Shown: positions 15,481-24,744 of the stretch, piece after piece
How the letters are laid out: the number at the start of each line of letters is the position of its first letter
Numbering within the stretch: the stretch's first letter is position 1
DNA from: JAYRGC01 sp041908065
GTDB taxonomy: Bacteria; Pseudomonadota; Alphaproteobacteria; UBA9219
Assembly (NCBI GenBank): GCA_041908065.1
Contig: JAYRGC010000039.1
Coordinates: 1 to 64,000, forward strand
DNA length: 64,000 nt
Direction of reading: 5' to 3'
Made by a program: the position numbers and the translations under genes
The notes under the pieces: generated by a model
Database searches by the model: none
Told to the model about the DNA's origin: nothing
What the model saw: only the letters and a program-made list of their open reading frames with translations

Positions 15481-16259
15481 GACGCGGCGCGTTTCATGTT
15501 GCGCTCGTGAATCAGGCGAAGCCCCTTCAGCGTCAGATCAGGGTCGATATGCCCGATGGACGGCACCGTCCCCATGAACAAGGGAGCCAGTCCGCCCGTG
15601 GCCACGACGGTCACCACGCCGCCGTGTTCGTCGCAGATGCGTCCGGTCAACCCCTCGATCATGCCGACGTAGCCCCAGAATATGCCGGATTGCATGGCGT
15701 CCACGGTGTTGGTTCCGATGGCCTTTTGCGGGCGGGTGATGGCCACGCGCGGCAGTTTGGCCGCCGCCATGTGCAACGCTTGCAGCGAGAGGTTGATCCC
15801 AGGAGCGATAGCCCCGCCGCGATAGTTGCCGTCCTTGTCCACCAGATCGAAGGTGGTGGCGGTTCCGAAGTCGATTAGCAGCAGCGGCAGGGGATAGGCG
15901 TCGGCTCCGGCCACCGCGTTAATAAGGCGATCCGCTCCCACTTCTTCGGGGCGATCGACGATGGCCTTGATGCCCAAGTCGACCGCCGACGCTCCCACTA
16001 TCATGGCCGAGCAGCCGAAGTGGTCGTGGCACAGCCGCGCCAGATGGAAGTTGGCCTCCGGCACTACGCTGCCGATTATCGAGTGTTTCACTTCGCGGGA
16101 ATCCAGTCCTGCCTCGCGCATCATGGTCTTCAGAAACGCGGCGTATTCGTCGGCGGTGCGCTGCGCGCTGGCTTGAGTTCGCCATGTAGCGAGAATCTTC
16201 TCGCCTTTGAACAGCGCGAAAACGGTGTTGGTGTTGCCTGCGTCGATGGCGAGTAGCAT
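15477..16259 (-). CDS. coaX: Type III pantothenate kinase
   Basis: 260 residues. It phosphorylates pantothenate, the first step of coenzyme A synthesis. The N-terminal phosphate loop LLAIDAGNTNTVFALF is the CoaX signature. Further motifs are GADRLINAVAG and LLIDFGTATTFDLVD, the second ASKHA phosphate motif, with catalytic acidic residues. The length is normal. It lies 10 bases after birA, a pairing that is common downstream of nuoN in alphaproteobacteria. Confidence 0.95.
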   Translation of the reverse strand: MLLAIDAGNTNTVFALFKGEKILATWRTQASAQRTADEYAAFLKTMMREAGLDSREVKHSIIGSVVPEANFHLARLCHDHFGCSAMIVGASAVDLGIKAIVDRPEEVGADRLINAVAGADAYPLPLLLIDFGTATTFDLVDKDGNYRGGAIAPGINLSLQALHMAAAKLPRVAITRPQKAIGTNTVDAMQSGIFWGYVGMIEGLTGRICDEHGGVVTVVATGGLAPLFMGTVPSIGHIDPDLTLKGLRLIHERNMKRAAS

Positions 16260-16269
16260 GGTTTGCGCC

Positions 16270-17013
16270 CTATGTCGTTCGCGGTAGATCGGGAAAAACG
16301 TCCCCTGCGGATATAATCCGTTCCGAGCCGTCTGCCAACCGCAGGACGAGATTGCCCAGCGCGTCCAGTCCGGAGAAGTCTCCGGCGACGGTTTCCGAGG
16401 GCAGGCGGACAGAGAGCTTGCCGCGTTGCGCCCGTTCCAGCCATTCCTCGCGCAGTTTATGGAAGCCGTGGAGCTTCAGGCCGTCGCATCTGGTTCGCAG
16501 GGCGTCCATCAGGGCTTTCAGCGCGTCGTCGACGGAGATTTCGGCATGTCCTTCGGCGCGGAGGGATGTGGCGGGATAGAGCGCGGTTTCGGGATGATGG
16601 GCGACGTTTATGCCGACGCCGGCCACCAGCCATTCGACGATGCCGTCATTGACGGGGGCGGCTTCCAGCAGAACGCCGCAGATTTTGCGGCCACGCGCCA
16701 GCACGTCGTTCGGCCATTTCAGCGTCACCTCGGCTCCGATTCCCATAAAGGAGCTTATCGCGTCGTGCGCCGCCAAGGCGGCGGCGAGGCTATAATGTCC
16801 CATGGCTTGCGGCGGACAGCGCGGACGCAACACCATCGAAACATGAAGATTGCCCGCTGGAGAATCCCACGTCCTGCCGTGCCGTCCGCGCCCTGACGTT
16901 TGGCGCAAGGCTTGAATCGCCGTCCATTCCGGCGCGCCGTTTTGCGCGGCCTCTATCGCATCGATGTTGGTGCTGGCCGTGGTTTCAAGAAGATGGAGAG
17001 AATAAAACGGCAT
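16270..17013 (-). CDS. birA: Biotin--[acetyl-CoA-carboxylase] ligase
   Basis: 247 residues, the catalytic and C-terminal domains only. The N-terminal DNA-binding domain of enterobacterial BirA is absent, so it should modify biotin carboxyl carrier protein without repressing bio genes. The biotinyl-AMP loop reads GRGRHGRTWDSPAGNL (about residues 40-55), and KWPNDVL with the following GKICGVLLE completes the active site. It lies between nuoN and coaX; a family A repeat separates it from nuoN. Confidence 0.93.
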   Translation of the reverse strand: MPFYSLHLLETTASTNIDAIEAAQNGAPEWTAIQALRQTSGRGRHGRTWDSPAGNLHVSMVLRPRCPPQAMGHYSLAAALAAHDAISSFMGIGAEVTLKWPNDVLARGRKICGVLLEAAPVNDGIVEWLVAGVGINVAHHPETALYPATSLRAEGHAEISVDDALKALMDALRTRCDGLKLHGFHKLREEWLERAQRGKLSVRLPSETVAGDFSGLDALGNLVLRLADGSERIISAGDVFPDLPRTT

Positions 17014-17054
17014 GGTGTCGCGGGTGCGAAGTTAAAGTCGTTCCGAATAATCTC

Positions 17055-17154
17055 CGTCATTGCGAGCGGCCTTTTTCAGGCCGCGAAGCAATCCATGGTC
17101 ACTGGCATAATGGCACTGGATTGCTTCGCCGCCAAGGGGCGGCTCGCAATGACG
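17055..17154. repeat. Dispersed palindromic repeat, family A
   Basis: A full-length copy of about 100 bases. It opens with CGTCATTGCGAGCGGCC, closes with the complementary GGCTCGCAATGACG, and has internal arms GAAGCAATCC and GGATTGCTTC. It lies between birA and nuoN. Confidence 0.92.
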
Positions 17155-17208
17155 GCTTTTGGTCGTCTATCTCACAACTAATGGAAATTATTTGGAATAA
17201 CCATTAAG

Positions 17209-18681
17209 TCAAAGCGCGGCCAAACTTTGCGCCGCCGCCAACGCCCGATCCAGCAGCGGAGCCGGAGCCGCCACCAGCAGCAGCGCGGCGCAGGCCGCGA
17301 CAGCCACCCCGAACCGCAGGGACTTTTCCGGCACGCCGTCTATCGCCTTAGCGTCCGCCGCCGCCTCGTCGAAGTACATCGCCTTGACGACCCGCAAATA
17401 GTAGAAGGCGGCGACCACGCTGGCCAAAACGCCGATGACGGCCAAAGGCAGCATTCCGGCCTTCACGGCGGACAGGAAAACGAAATACTTGCCGAAGAAT
17501 CCGGCCATGGGCGGCACTCCGGCCAGCGAGAACATGAACACCGCCATCGCCAAGGCAAGAGCTGGATGCGAACGCGACAGTCCGGCCACGTCTTGTATTT
17601 TTTCCACCTCGTTGCCGTCGCGGCGCAGGCACAAGATGACCGCGAAAGCTCCAAGCGTATTGACGGCGTAGATCGCCATATACGTTAACGTCGCTTGGAT
17701 GCCCATGCTTCCGCCCGCAGCCAAGCCTACCAACGCCGCGCCCACGTTGGCGATGGAGCTGTAGGCCATCAGGCGGCGCAGGTTGGTTTGCATCAATCCT
17801 CCCAGCCCGCCGACCAGCATGGAAGCCACGGCCACGAAGGCGATTATCTGCGTCCACTGGTGCGATAGCCCGCCCATGGGCTGTTCCAATATCCGCGCCA
17901 GCAAGGCCATGGCCGCCAGCTTGGGGGCGGCGGAGAAAAAGGCGGCGACGGACGCGGGCGCGCCTTGGTACACGTCGGGAGTCCACATATGGAAGGGGAC
18001 GGCGGATACCTTGAATGCCAGAGCGGCGCAGATGAAAACCATGCCGAACAAGACGCCTAAAGGAACCGTTTCGCCCGATTGTTGGCGCAAGGATTCCGCG
18101 ATGGCGGCGAAGCCGGTCGAACCGGCGTATCCGTAAAGCAAAGACGCGCCGTAAAGCAGCATCCCCGAGGCCACCGCCCCCAGCACGAAGTACTTCAATC
18201 CGGCCTCGCCTGATTTGGCGTCGTCGCGGCGGAAGGCGGCCATGACGTAAAGAGGCAGGCTTTGCAGCTCTATGCCCAGATAAAGCGTCATCAAGTCGTT
18301 GGCCGATACCATGATCATCATGCCCAGCGCGGCGAAGACCGCCAATACGGGATATTCGGGGCAAGAAATCCCCGCCTTGGACAGATATGGCGGCGAGATC
18401 AGTAACGCTAGCGCGGCGGACAGCAATATCGCTACTTTGGAAAAACGCGCGAAGGCGTCATTGATCAACATCCCGCCCCATGCCGCGAAATGGTCGGACG
18501 CTTCGCCGCTCGCCGCCATGAAAGCCGCCGTCAGCAACGACAATATCGCCAGAAAGTTGACGGTTTTCACGCCGCCCTTGTTTCCGAAGGCGGAGGCCAA
18601 GAGAAGGACAAGCGCGGCCAAGGCCAGAAAAATCTCCGGCAAAGTGGCGGCTGAGGAGAGCGAGATTTCGGTTGGATTCAT
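17209..18681 (-). CDS. nuoN: NADH-quinone oxidoreductase subunit N
   Basis: 490 residues from the ATG at 18681, with about 14 hydrophobic segments. It is one of the three antiporter-like proton-pumping subunits of complex I. Conserved features include the lysine/glutamate-bearing helices of the Mrp-type family and the FKVSAVPFHMWTPDVYQGAP motif. The ATG at 18681 starts MNPTEISLSS; the longer frame up to 18741 overlaps the promoter side of the divergent transporter gene and looks unlikely. It is separated from nuoM by an unrelated gene on the opposite strand. Confidence 0.96.
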   Translation of the reverse strand: MNPTEISLSSAATLPEIFLALAALVLLLASAFGNKGGVKTVNFLAILSLLTAAFMAASGEASDHFAAWGGMLINDAFARFSKVAILLSAALALLISPPYLSKAGISCPEYPVLAVFAALGMMIMVSANDLMTLYLGIELQSLPLYVMAAFRRDDAKSGEAGLKYFVLGAVASGMLLYGASLLYGYAGSTGFAAIAESLRQQSGETVPLGVLFGMVFICAALAFKVSAVPFHMWTPDVYQGAPASVAAFFSAAPKLAAMALLARILEQPMGGLSHQWTQIIAFVAVASMLVGGLGGLMQTNLRRLMAYSSIANVGAALVGLAAGGSMGIQATLTYMAIYAVNTLGAFAVILCLRRDGNEVEKIQDVAGLSRSHPALALAMAVFMFSLAGVPPMAGFFGKYFVFLSAVKAGMLPLAVIGVLASVVAAFYYLRVVKAMYFDEAAADAKAIDGVPEKSLRFGVAVAACAALLLVAAPAPLLDRALAAAQSLAAL

Positions 18682-18794
18682 GGTGATGCCCACGGGACTG
18701 TTGGTGGAGCGATGAGGGAGGAAATATAATGTGGTGGACATTGGAGCACTTTTGTAGTGTTTCTGCCAGATGTTTCATCAAGGAGAGGCAGGAT

Positions 18795-19712
18795 ATGGGG
18801 TTTAGCGGACTGTTTGGAAAAATGGCGGATTTTATTGGGTGTTCGCCAGGAATCGTTATGATTGTTTCCGGTATGTTAGGATTGGTTTTTTCCTACGGGC
18901 ATCTATTGCCGGATTTCATGTTGGCCGTCCTTGTTGCTGGAATAATTTTCCTTTCCTGTTTTCGCATAAACGCGCCATTGCCACGCAACGCTTTATGGCG
19001 GATACCCGTTTTCTGCGTTCTGCGCTATGTGGCCTTTCCGCTGCTCATGTGGTGGTTGTGCATGCAGATCGCTCCAGAATACGCCGTTGGGATGCTCCTG
19101 CTTGGCCTTTGTCCTGCTGGTTCGTCTTCGGCTGGATTCGCATCGATTTATAACGGCAATGTGTCCACGGCCATTGCCATCACTGTATTCAGCAGCATAG
19201 CTTGCGTTGCGTTTATGCCAGTGATGTTTGGGGTGTTTGCGGGATTGGAGATTTCTGTATCTCCATGGCAATTGCTGCGTACTTTGTCGTTATGCGTTCT
19301 TTTGCCAGGAGCGCTTTATCTGATTTTGCGCAGCAATGCCGCCGTAGTTGGATATTTTACAAGGAATGGACAAAATATCACTGTGCTTATGCTTGGCGCG
19401 ATAGTGTTTTTAGCACTAGCAAGAAATCAAGATACGTTGATTCAAAATCACAATGAGCTGCTATTGCCTTTTTCTCTTATCGTAGGTTTTTACATGATGG
19501 CGATGATTGCAGGTTTCGCCATAAAAACTTCCCTGATGGAACGCATATCGTATGGAATATGCTCAACCTTCAATAATAATGCGCTAGGCATTGGCATCGC
19601 TGGAATATACTTCGATAGCAAGGTGGTCGTGTTTATGGTGATGACATCAATCGTATGGATGACATTGCCGATTATTGCTCGACCAGTAATCAAGAATTTG
19701 AGCACTTCATAA
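18795..19712 (+). CDS. Bile acid:sodium symporter-like membrane transporter
   Basis: 305 residues from the ATG at 18795, preceded by AGGAGAGGCAGG. About nine to ten hydrophobic helices are visible. GLCPAGSSSAGFASIYNGN matches the SBF/BASS family crossover motif (usually CPGG..SN), and a second broken helix lies near FNNNALGIGIAGIYF. The family takes up bile acids, pantoate, keto acids or other organic anions with sodium; the substrate here is unknown. It sits on the plus strand between nuoN and nuoM, and its 3' end overlaps nuoM by 6 bases. Its AT-richer codons (ATT, ATA, TTT) contrast with the flanking nuo genes, suggesting later acquisition. Confidence 0.75.
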   Translation: MGFSGLFGKMADFIGCSPGIVMIVSGMLGLVFSYGHLLPDFMLAVLVAGIIFLSCFRINAPLPRNALWRIPVFCVLRYVAFPLLMWWLCMQIAPEYAVGMLLLGLCPAGSSSAGFASIYNGNVSTAIAITVFSSIACVAFMPVMFGVFAGLEISVSPWQLLRTLSLCVLLPGALYLILRSNAAVVGYFTRNGQNITVLMLGAIVFLALARNQDTLIQNHNELLLPFSLIVGFYMMAMIAGFAIKTSLMERISYGICSTFNNNALGIGIAGIYFDSKVVVFMVMTSIVWMTLPIIARPVIKNLSTS

Positions 19713-21185
19713 AGCTGCTGATATGAGGTGATATTGCGCCAACACTTGCTCGGTCGAGCGCGTGAACAGGTCGCTGAACGTGGCGGGGTGCAGCCCCATC
19801 CATAGAACCAGAACTGCCAACGGCGCGAACATAAGCCATTCGCGAGCGGAAAGATCCGGCATGGCCTTGACGTCGGCGTGGACGGCCTCGCCGAAGAACA
19901 CGCGGCGGTAAAGCCACAGCATATAGGCCGCGCCCAACACCACGCCGGTGGCGGCGAGCGCGGCGATTATTTTATCGGCTTGCCACGCTCCGGCCATCGA
20001 CAGAAACTCGCCCACAAAGCCGCTGGTGCCGGGCAACCCCACTGCGGCCAACGTGAACACCATGAACACGGCGGCATAGCGCGGCATTACCGAAGCCACT
20101 CCGCCGTAACGGGCGATCTCGCGGGTGTGCAGGCGGTCGTAGACCACGCCGACGGCCAGAAACAGCGCGGCGGAAACGAACCCGTGCGACAGCATCACCA
20201 GCATCGCCCCGTCCAATCCTTGTTGGTTGCCGGAGAATATGCCAAGCGTGACATACCCCATGTGCGCCACCGAAGAATAGGCGATCAGCTTCTTCATGTC
20301 GGTTTGCGCCAGAGCGACCAGCGAGGCGTAAACGATGGCGATCACGCCCAGCCACAGCATCATCGGCGCGAAGGTTGCGCTGGCCTCGGGCAGCATTTGC
20401 AATGACACGCGGATGAACCCGTACCCGCCCATCTTCAGCAACACGCCCGCCAGTATGACCGATCCGGCGGTGGGAGCCTCGACGTGGGCGAATGGCAGCC
20501 ATGTGTGGAACGGCCACATGGGGGTTTTGACGGCGAAGGAGGCGAAGAACGCCAACCACAGCCATACCGCCATTTCCTTGGGGAACTTGCCGCCCATCAT
20601 CGCCGCCATGTCGGTCGTGCCGACGTGAAGCGACATGGCTATGATCGCCAGCAGCATCAAAACCGATCCTAGGAAGGTATAAAGGAAAAATTTGTACGCC
20701 GCGTAAATCCGTCCGTTTCCGCCCCATACGCCGATGATAAGGAACATCGGGATCAAAACGCCCTCGAAGAAGACGTAGAACAGCACGAAATCGAGCGCGG
20801 TGAACATGCCGATCATCATGGATTCCAGTATCAGCATGGCGGCCATGAAGTCGGGAAGGCGTTTTTTAATCCCGAATCCTGCCAAAACGCATATCGGGGT
20901 CAATAACGCCGACAGCATGACGAACCAGACCGATATTCCGTCCACGCCCTTGTGATAAACGACGTTGAAGGCGGGAATCCATTGCGCCGTTTCCTCCAAC
21001 TGGAAGCCGCTCTGCGAGGGATCGAATTGCCACAGCATTTCCAGCGACAAGGCGAAGACGGCCAAGGTCGTTCCCAGCGCGATTTGCCGCGCCGCGCCGT
21101 CGCGTCCCCGCGCCAACAGCATAATCATCCCCGCGCCGAGCAGGGGCAGGAAGGTGAGGAAACTTAGGATGGGAAAATCGGGCAT
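19707..21185 (-). CDS. nuoM: NADH-quinone oxidoreductase subunit M
   Basis: 492 residues with about 14 transmembrane helices. The motifs WPFHTWLPFAHVEAPTAGSV and LIAYSSVAHMGYVTLG are typical of complex I antiporter-like subunit M. It couples quinone reduction to proton pumping in the inner membrane. It starts 15 bases after the nuoL stop. Its last bases overlap the end of the opposite-strand transporter gene. Confidence 0.97.
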   Translation of the reverse strand: MPDFPILSFLTFLPLLGAGMIMLLARGRDGAARQIALGTTLAVFALSLEMLWQFDPSQSGFQLEETAQWIPAFNVVYHKGVDGISVWFVMLSALLTPICVLAGFGIKKRLPDFMAAMLILESMMIGMFTALDFVLFYVFFEGVLIPMFLIIGVWGGNGRIYAAYKFFLYTFLGSVLMLLAIIAMSLHVGTTDMAAMMGGKFPKEMAVWLWLAFFASFAVKTPMWPFHTWLPFAHVEAPTAGSVILAGVLLKMGGYGFIRVSLQMLPEASATFAPMMLWLGVIAIVYASLVALAQTDMKKLIAYSSVAHMGYVTLGIFSGNQQGLDGAMLVMLSHGFVSAALFLAVGVVYDRLHTREIARYGGVASVMPRYAAVFMVFTLAAVGLPGTSGFVGEFLSMAGAWQADKIIAALAATGVVLGAAYMLWLYRRVFFGEAVHADVKAMPDLSAREWLMFAPLAVLVLWMGLHPATFSDLFTRSTEQVLAQYHLISAAL

Positions 21186-21200
21186 GGATGCTCCAGTAAA

Positions 21201-23153
21201 TTACGCCAGCCAAAACCAAGTCATAAGTCCCACCAAGCCCAGCACCATAACGAAGGCATAGTGATAGAGATATCCGGTTTGCAGGTATCCGATGTTTTTG
21301 CCCGCTCGCGCCACCGCAGAGGCGACGCCGTCAGGCCCCAAGCCGTCGATTATCCGGTCGTCGCCGGTGCGCCACAACGCGCCGCCCAACGCTTTGGCCG
21401 GACGCACGAACAGCGCATCGTACAGCTCGTCGAAGTAGTATTTGCGGAACGACAGGCGGTAGAGGAAACCGCTGGCCTTGGCGATTTTCGCGGGCATTTT
21501 CGGCAACGCCAGATACAGCAGAGCGGCCAAGGCCATGCCTGCTAAGGCGACGACGAGCGGAAGGTGTTTCAGCCATACTGCGTGATGTTCGCCGGATGAT
21601 GCAGTCGCTTCGACAGGCTCAGCGACCGTTGTGGCGAGAGCGACCGCTGAGCTTGTCGAAGCGACCGCCCCGCGCCAGAACTCGGCAGCGCCTTCGGAAG
21701 CGAACCAGCCGTGCGCATACCATCCGGCAAATATCGCCCCAATGGCCAGAGGAACTAGCGGTAGCAGCATGATGACCGGAGATTCGTGCGCGTGCTCCAT
21801 GGCGTGGGCGTCGGCGCGCGGCTTGCCGTGGAAGGCGAGGAACAGCAGGCGCAGCGAATAGAACGCGGTTAAAAACGCCGCCGCGATGCCTAGGGCGTAG
21901 GCGAACATCCCGAACGGCGCGTTGGAGGCCAACGCGGATTCCAAAATCATATCCTTGGAATAGAATCCGGCGAACCCGAAAACTCCGTCAAGCCCGATCC
22001 CCGCCAACGCCAGCGATCCTATCCACATTAATCCGCAGGTTATGGGAGCCTTGCGCCACAGCCCGCCCATGCGGCGCAAGTCCTGCTCGCCCGACAGGGC
22101 GTGGATGACCGATCCCGCGCCAAGGAACAGCAACGCCTTGAAGAAGGCGTGGGTGGCGAGGTGGAAAATGGCGGCGGAATAGGCCGACACGCCAAGCGCG
22201 AAGAACATGTAGCCGAGTTGGCTCATGGTCGAATAGGCGATCACTCGCTTGATGTCGAACTGCGTCAGGCCGATGGTGGCGGCCACTATCGCCGTCAATC
22301 CGCCCACCACGGTGATGACGGCCAAGGCCACGGGCGCGTGCTCGAACACCGGCGACATGCGGGCGACCATGAACACGCCAGCCGTCACCATGGTCGCGGC
22401 GTGGATGAGCGCGGACACGGGGGTAGGGCCTTCCATGGCGTCGGGCAACCAAGTGTGCAGCCCCAATTGCGCCGATTTGCCCATCGCGCCCACGAACAGC
22501 AGCAGGCAGGCGAAATTGAGCGCGTAGGGAGCAGCGACGTTAGGGACTGCGGCGAACATGTCGGCGAATTTCACCGATCCGAACAGCGCGAAGCAGGCGA
22601 AGATGCCGAGCAGAAAGCCGAGATCGCCTATGCGGTTGACGACGAACGCCTTGATGGAGGCGGCGCAGGCGCTAGGTTTTTCAAACCAGAAGCCGATGAG
22701 GAGGTAGGAACACAGCCCCACGCCCTCCCAGCCGAAGAACATCTGCAACAAGTCGTCCGCCGACACCAGCATCAACATGAAGAAGGTGAAGAGGCTTAGA
22801 TACGACATAAAGCGCGGTATGCTTTTGTCGTGGCTCATATAGCCGACGGCGTACACATGCACCATCGCCGATACCACGTTGACGACAAGCAACATCACGG
22901 CGGTTAGGGCATCGATGCGTATCGTCCAGTTGGCTTTGAAGCCACCCGAGGAAAACCACTCGGTCAGAACATGGGTTCTGGAGTTGCCCTCCAAGGCCAC
23001 GTCTTGGAATATGGCGATCGACAGCCCCGCCGCCGCCAGCATCAGGACGCAGGTGACGACTTGCGCCGCCTTATCGCCCAGCGTCTTGCCGCCCAGTCCG
23101 GCGAATGCCGCGCCCAGCAGGGGAAGGAATATAGCCAGAAGGTCGGTGGTCAT
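21201..23153 (-). CDS. nuoL: NADH-quinone oxidoreductase subunit L, with in-frame repeat insert
   Basis: 650 residues, the third antiporter-like complex I subunit, with the long C-terminal lateral helix region. Core motifs are present: the helix with HTWLPDAMEGPTPVSALIHA and the IAYSTMSQLGYMFFA segment. Near residues 497-517 the protein carries a Ser/Thr/Ala/Val-rich stretch (including TTVAEPVEATAS) encoded by a family B palindromic repeat. The reading frame is intact through it, so the insert is translated. It lies in a hydrophilic loop before the last hydrophobic segments, where it is probably tolerated. Confidence 0.96.
   Translation of the reverse strand: MTTDLLAIFLPLLGAAFAGLGGKTLGDKAAQVVTCVLMLAAAGLSIAIFQDVALEGNSRTHVLTEWFSSGGFKANWTIRIDALTAVMLLVVNVVSAMVHVYAVGYMSHDKSIPRFMSYLSLFTFFMLMLVSADDLLQMFFGWEGVGLCSYLLIGFWFEKPSACAASIKAFVVNRIGDLGFLLGIFACFALFGSVKFADMFAAVPNVAAPYALNFACLLLFVGAMGKSAQLGLHTWLPDAMEGPTPVSALIHAATMVTAGVFMVARMSPVFEHAPVALAVITVVGGLTAIVAATIGLTQFDIKRVIAYSTMSQLGYMFFALGVSAYSAAIFHLATHAFFKALLFLGAGSVIHALSGEQDLRRMGGLWRKAPITCGLMWIGSLALAGIGLDGVFGFAGFYSKDMILESALASNAPFGMFAYALGIAAAFLTAFYSLRLLFLAFHGKPRADAHAMEHAHESPVIMLLPLVPLAIGAIFAGWYAHGWFASEGAAEFWRGAVASTSSAVALATTVAEPVEATASSGEHHAVWLKHLPLVVALAGMALAALLYLALPKMPAKIAKASGFLYRLSFRKYYFDELYDALFVRPAKALGGALWRTGDDRIIDGLGPDGVASAVARAGKNIGYLQTGYLYHYAFVMVLGLVGLMTWFWLA
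21604..21665. repeat. Family B palindromic repeat inside nuoL
   Basis: The left arm GTCGCTTCGACAGGCTCAGC and the right arm GCTGAGCTTGTCGAAGCGAC are inverted and nearly perfect, separated by about 22 bases. The element is read in frame as part of NuoL. The length without stops and the open frame on the coding strand resemble coding-region palindromic elements known in Rickettsia, though the sequence family differs. Confidence 0.85.
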
Positions 23154-23159
23154 GGCGTG

Positions 23160-23474
23160 TTATCCCCTCATCTCGCTGATGTCGTCCACCGCTATCGAAC
23201 CCTTGCTGCGGAAATAGGCGACCAGTATCGCAAGGCCGATGGCGGCCTCCGCCGCCGCGACGGCCAACACCAAAAGCGCGAACACCTGTCCGGCCAGATT
23301 GTGCAGATAGGCCGAAAACGCCACGAAGTTCACGTTTACGGCCAGCAGCATGATCTCGATCGACATCAACAGGACGATGACGTTCTTGCGGTTGATGAAT
23401 ATTCCCGCCACGCCGATGGCGAACAGAGCGGCGGCCAGAACCAGAAAGTGGGTGAGGGTTATGGCCATGGTCAT
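23160..23474 (-). CDS. nuoK: NADH-quinone oxidoreductase subunit K
   Basis: 104 residues with three transmembrane helices, the normal NuoK size. The family motif [24 protein letters not shown] carries the conserved membrane glutamates involved in proton transfer. Its ATG overlaps the nuoJ stop in an ATGA, and nuoL follows 6 bases after its stop. Confidence 0.97.
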   Translation of the reverse strand: MTMAITLTHFLVLAAALFAIGVAGIFINRKNVIVLLMSIEIMLLAVNVNFVAFSAYLHNLAGQVFALLVLAVAAAEAAIGLAILVAYFRSKGSIAVDDISEMRG

Positions 23475-24106
23475 ATTTCTACCCCTTCGCCGATTTTGGG
23501 ACGGCGGATTTCCATCACGTCCGCGGTTTTGATTGCCAACTGCGCCCCCACGTCCTGACGCTTGGCGTCCTTGCGTTGACGCAAGGCCAATACTATCGCG
23601 CCCACCATGGCCACCAGCATTATAAGCCCGCAGAGCTGAAAGGGCAGGGCGTATTGAGTGTAAAGGACGTGGCCGATGGCGGTCGCATTGTCGGCGGCGT
23701 TTTCAGGAGAGCCGAACACTGCGGCTGCGGGCGAAGTCTTCCACGCCCACGTCGCGGCGATAAGCTGGGCGAGCATGACGATCCCGACCAATCCGCCCAA
23801 GGGAAGGTATTCCATGAAGCCTTTTCGCATTTCGCGGGCGGTTATGTTCAGCATCATGACGACGAACAGGAACAAGACAGCCACCGCTCCGACGTAGACG
23901 ATGATGAGCGTGAAGGCCAGAAATTCCGCGCCCATCAGCAGGAACAGCGCGGCGGCGTTGAAAAAGCACAGGATAAGGAAAAGCACCGAATGCACCGGAT
24001 TGCGCGATGTCACCACCATCAACGCCGAGGCTATAAGCACGGCGGAGAAGGCGTAGAACACGCCTGCGCTCAACAGAGAGGGAAGATTTTGGAGGATAAA
24101 ACTCAA
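23471..24106 (-). CDS. nuoJ: NADH-quinone oxidoreductase subunit J
   Basis: 211 residues if translation begins at the TTG at 24106, which has GGGAGA 8 bases upstream; the ATG codons at 24148 and 24166 add residues unlike NuoJ. Five transmembrane helices are visible, with the conserved [22 protein letters not shown] and [18 protein letters not shown] segments. NuoJ lines the quinone-proximal proton path. About 135 non-coding bases separate it from nuoI, which is wider than elsewhere in the cluster. Confidence 0.94.
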   Translation of the reverse strand: MSFILQNLPSLLSAGVFYAFSAVLIASALMVVTSRNPVHSVLFLILCFFNAAALFLLMGAEFLAFTLIIVYVGAVAVLFLFVVMMLNITAREMRKGFMEYLPLGGLVGIVMLAQLIAATWAWKTSPAAAVFGSPENAADNATAIGHVLYTQYALPFQLCGLIMLVAMVGAIVLALRQRKDAKRQDVGAQLAIKTADVMEIRRPKIGEGVEI

Positions 24107-24241
24107 AGCCGTTCTCCCTTTCAGGAAGAGGAAATCCCAGAATCCCATGTGGACTGCGAAGCGCAACCGCCAGAATTAACCGGTGTTTCACAAACCAATC
24201 ACCAAACCACAGAACCGAATTATAGCGCAGCAGCCCGCCAA

Positions 24242-24736
24242 TCACCTGTACTTCGCGTCTTCCCGTATGTTCGCGCCAACCACGCATTCCCATTTTTCCC
24301 CGTTGGCCAACAGGCGTTCCTTGTCATAAATAAGGTCGCGGCGGCTGGCGGTGGGGCATTCCAGATTAGGCGTTTCGACGATGGCGTCGACCGGACACGC
24401 CTCTTGGCACAGGCCGCAGAAGATGCACTTGGACAGGTCGATGTCATAGCGCGTGGTGCGGCGGCTGCCGTCGGCGCGAGGCTCGGATTCTATGGTTATG
24501 GCTTGGGCGGGGCATATCGCTTCGCACAGCTTGCAAGCGATGCAGCGTTCCTCCCCGTTGGGATAGCGGCGCAAGGCATGCACGCCCCTAAAGCGTGGAC
24601 TGATTCTGCCTTTCTCGTAAGGGTAGTTCAGCGTCACCTTGGGGCGGAAAATATAGCTGAACGTCAACGCCATGCCCTTGGCCACATCAAGGGGGAGGTA
24701 GCGCAACAATCTGGCGACGATGGACGTTTTCGGCAT
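24242..24736 (-). CDS. nuoI: NADH-quinone oxidoreductase subunit I (2x 4Fe-4S)
   Basis: 164 residues. Two ferredoxin-type clusters are visible: [12 protein letters not shown] (Cys65, 68, 71, 75) and [12 protein letters not shown] (Cys104, 107, 110, 114). NuoI passes electrons along the peripheral arm to cluster N2. Length and N-terminal amphipathic region are as expected. It lies 8 bases downstream of a solute-binding-protein gene that interrupts the usual nuoH-nuoI order. Confidence 0.97.
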   Translation of the reverse strand: MPKTSIVARLLRYLPLDVAKGMALTFSYIFRPKVTLNYPYEKGRISPRFRGVHALRRYPNGEERCIACKLCEAICPAQAITIESEPRADGSRRTTRYDIDLSKCIFCGLCQEACPVDAIVETPNLECPTASRRDLIYDKERLLANGEKWECVVGANIREDAKYR

Positions 24737-24744
24737 ATGAGGCT

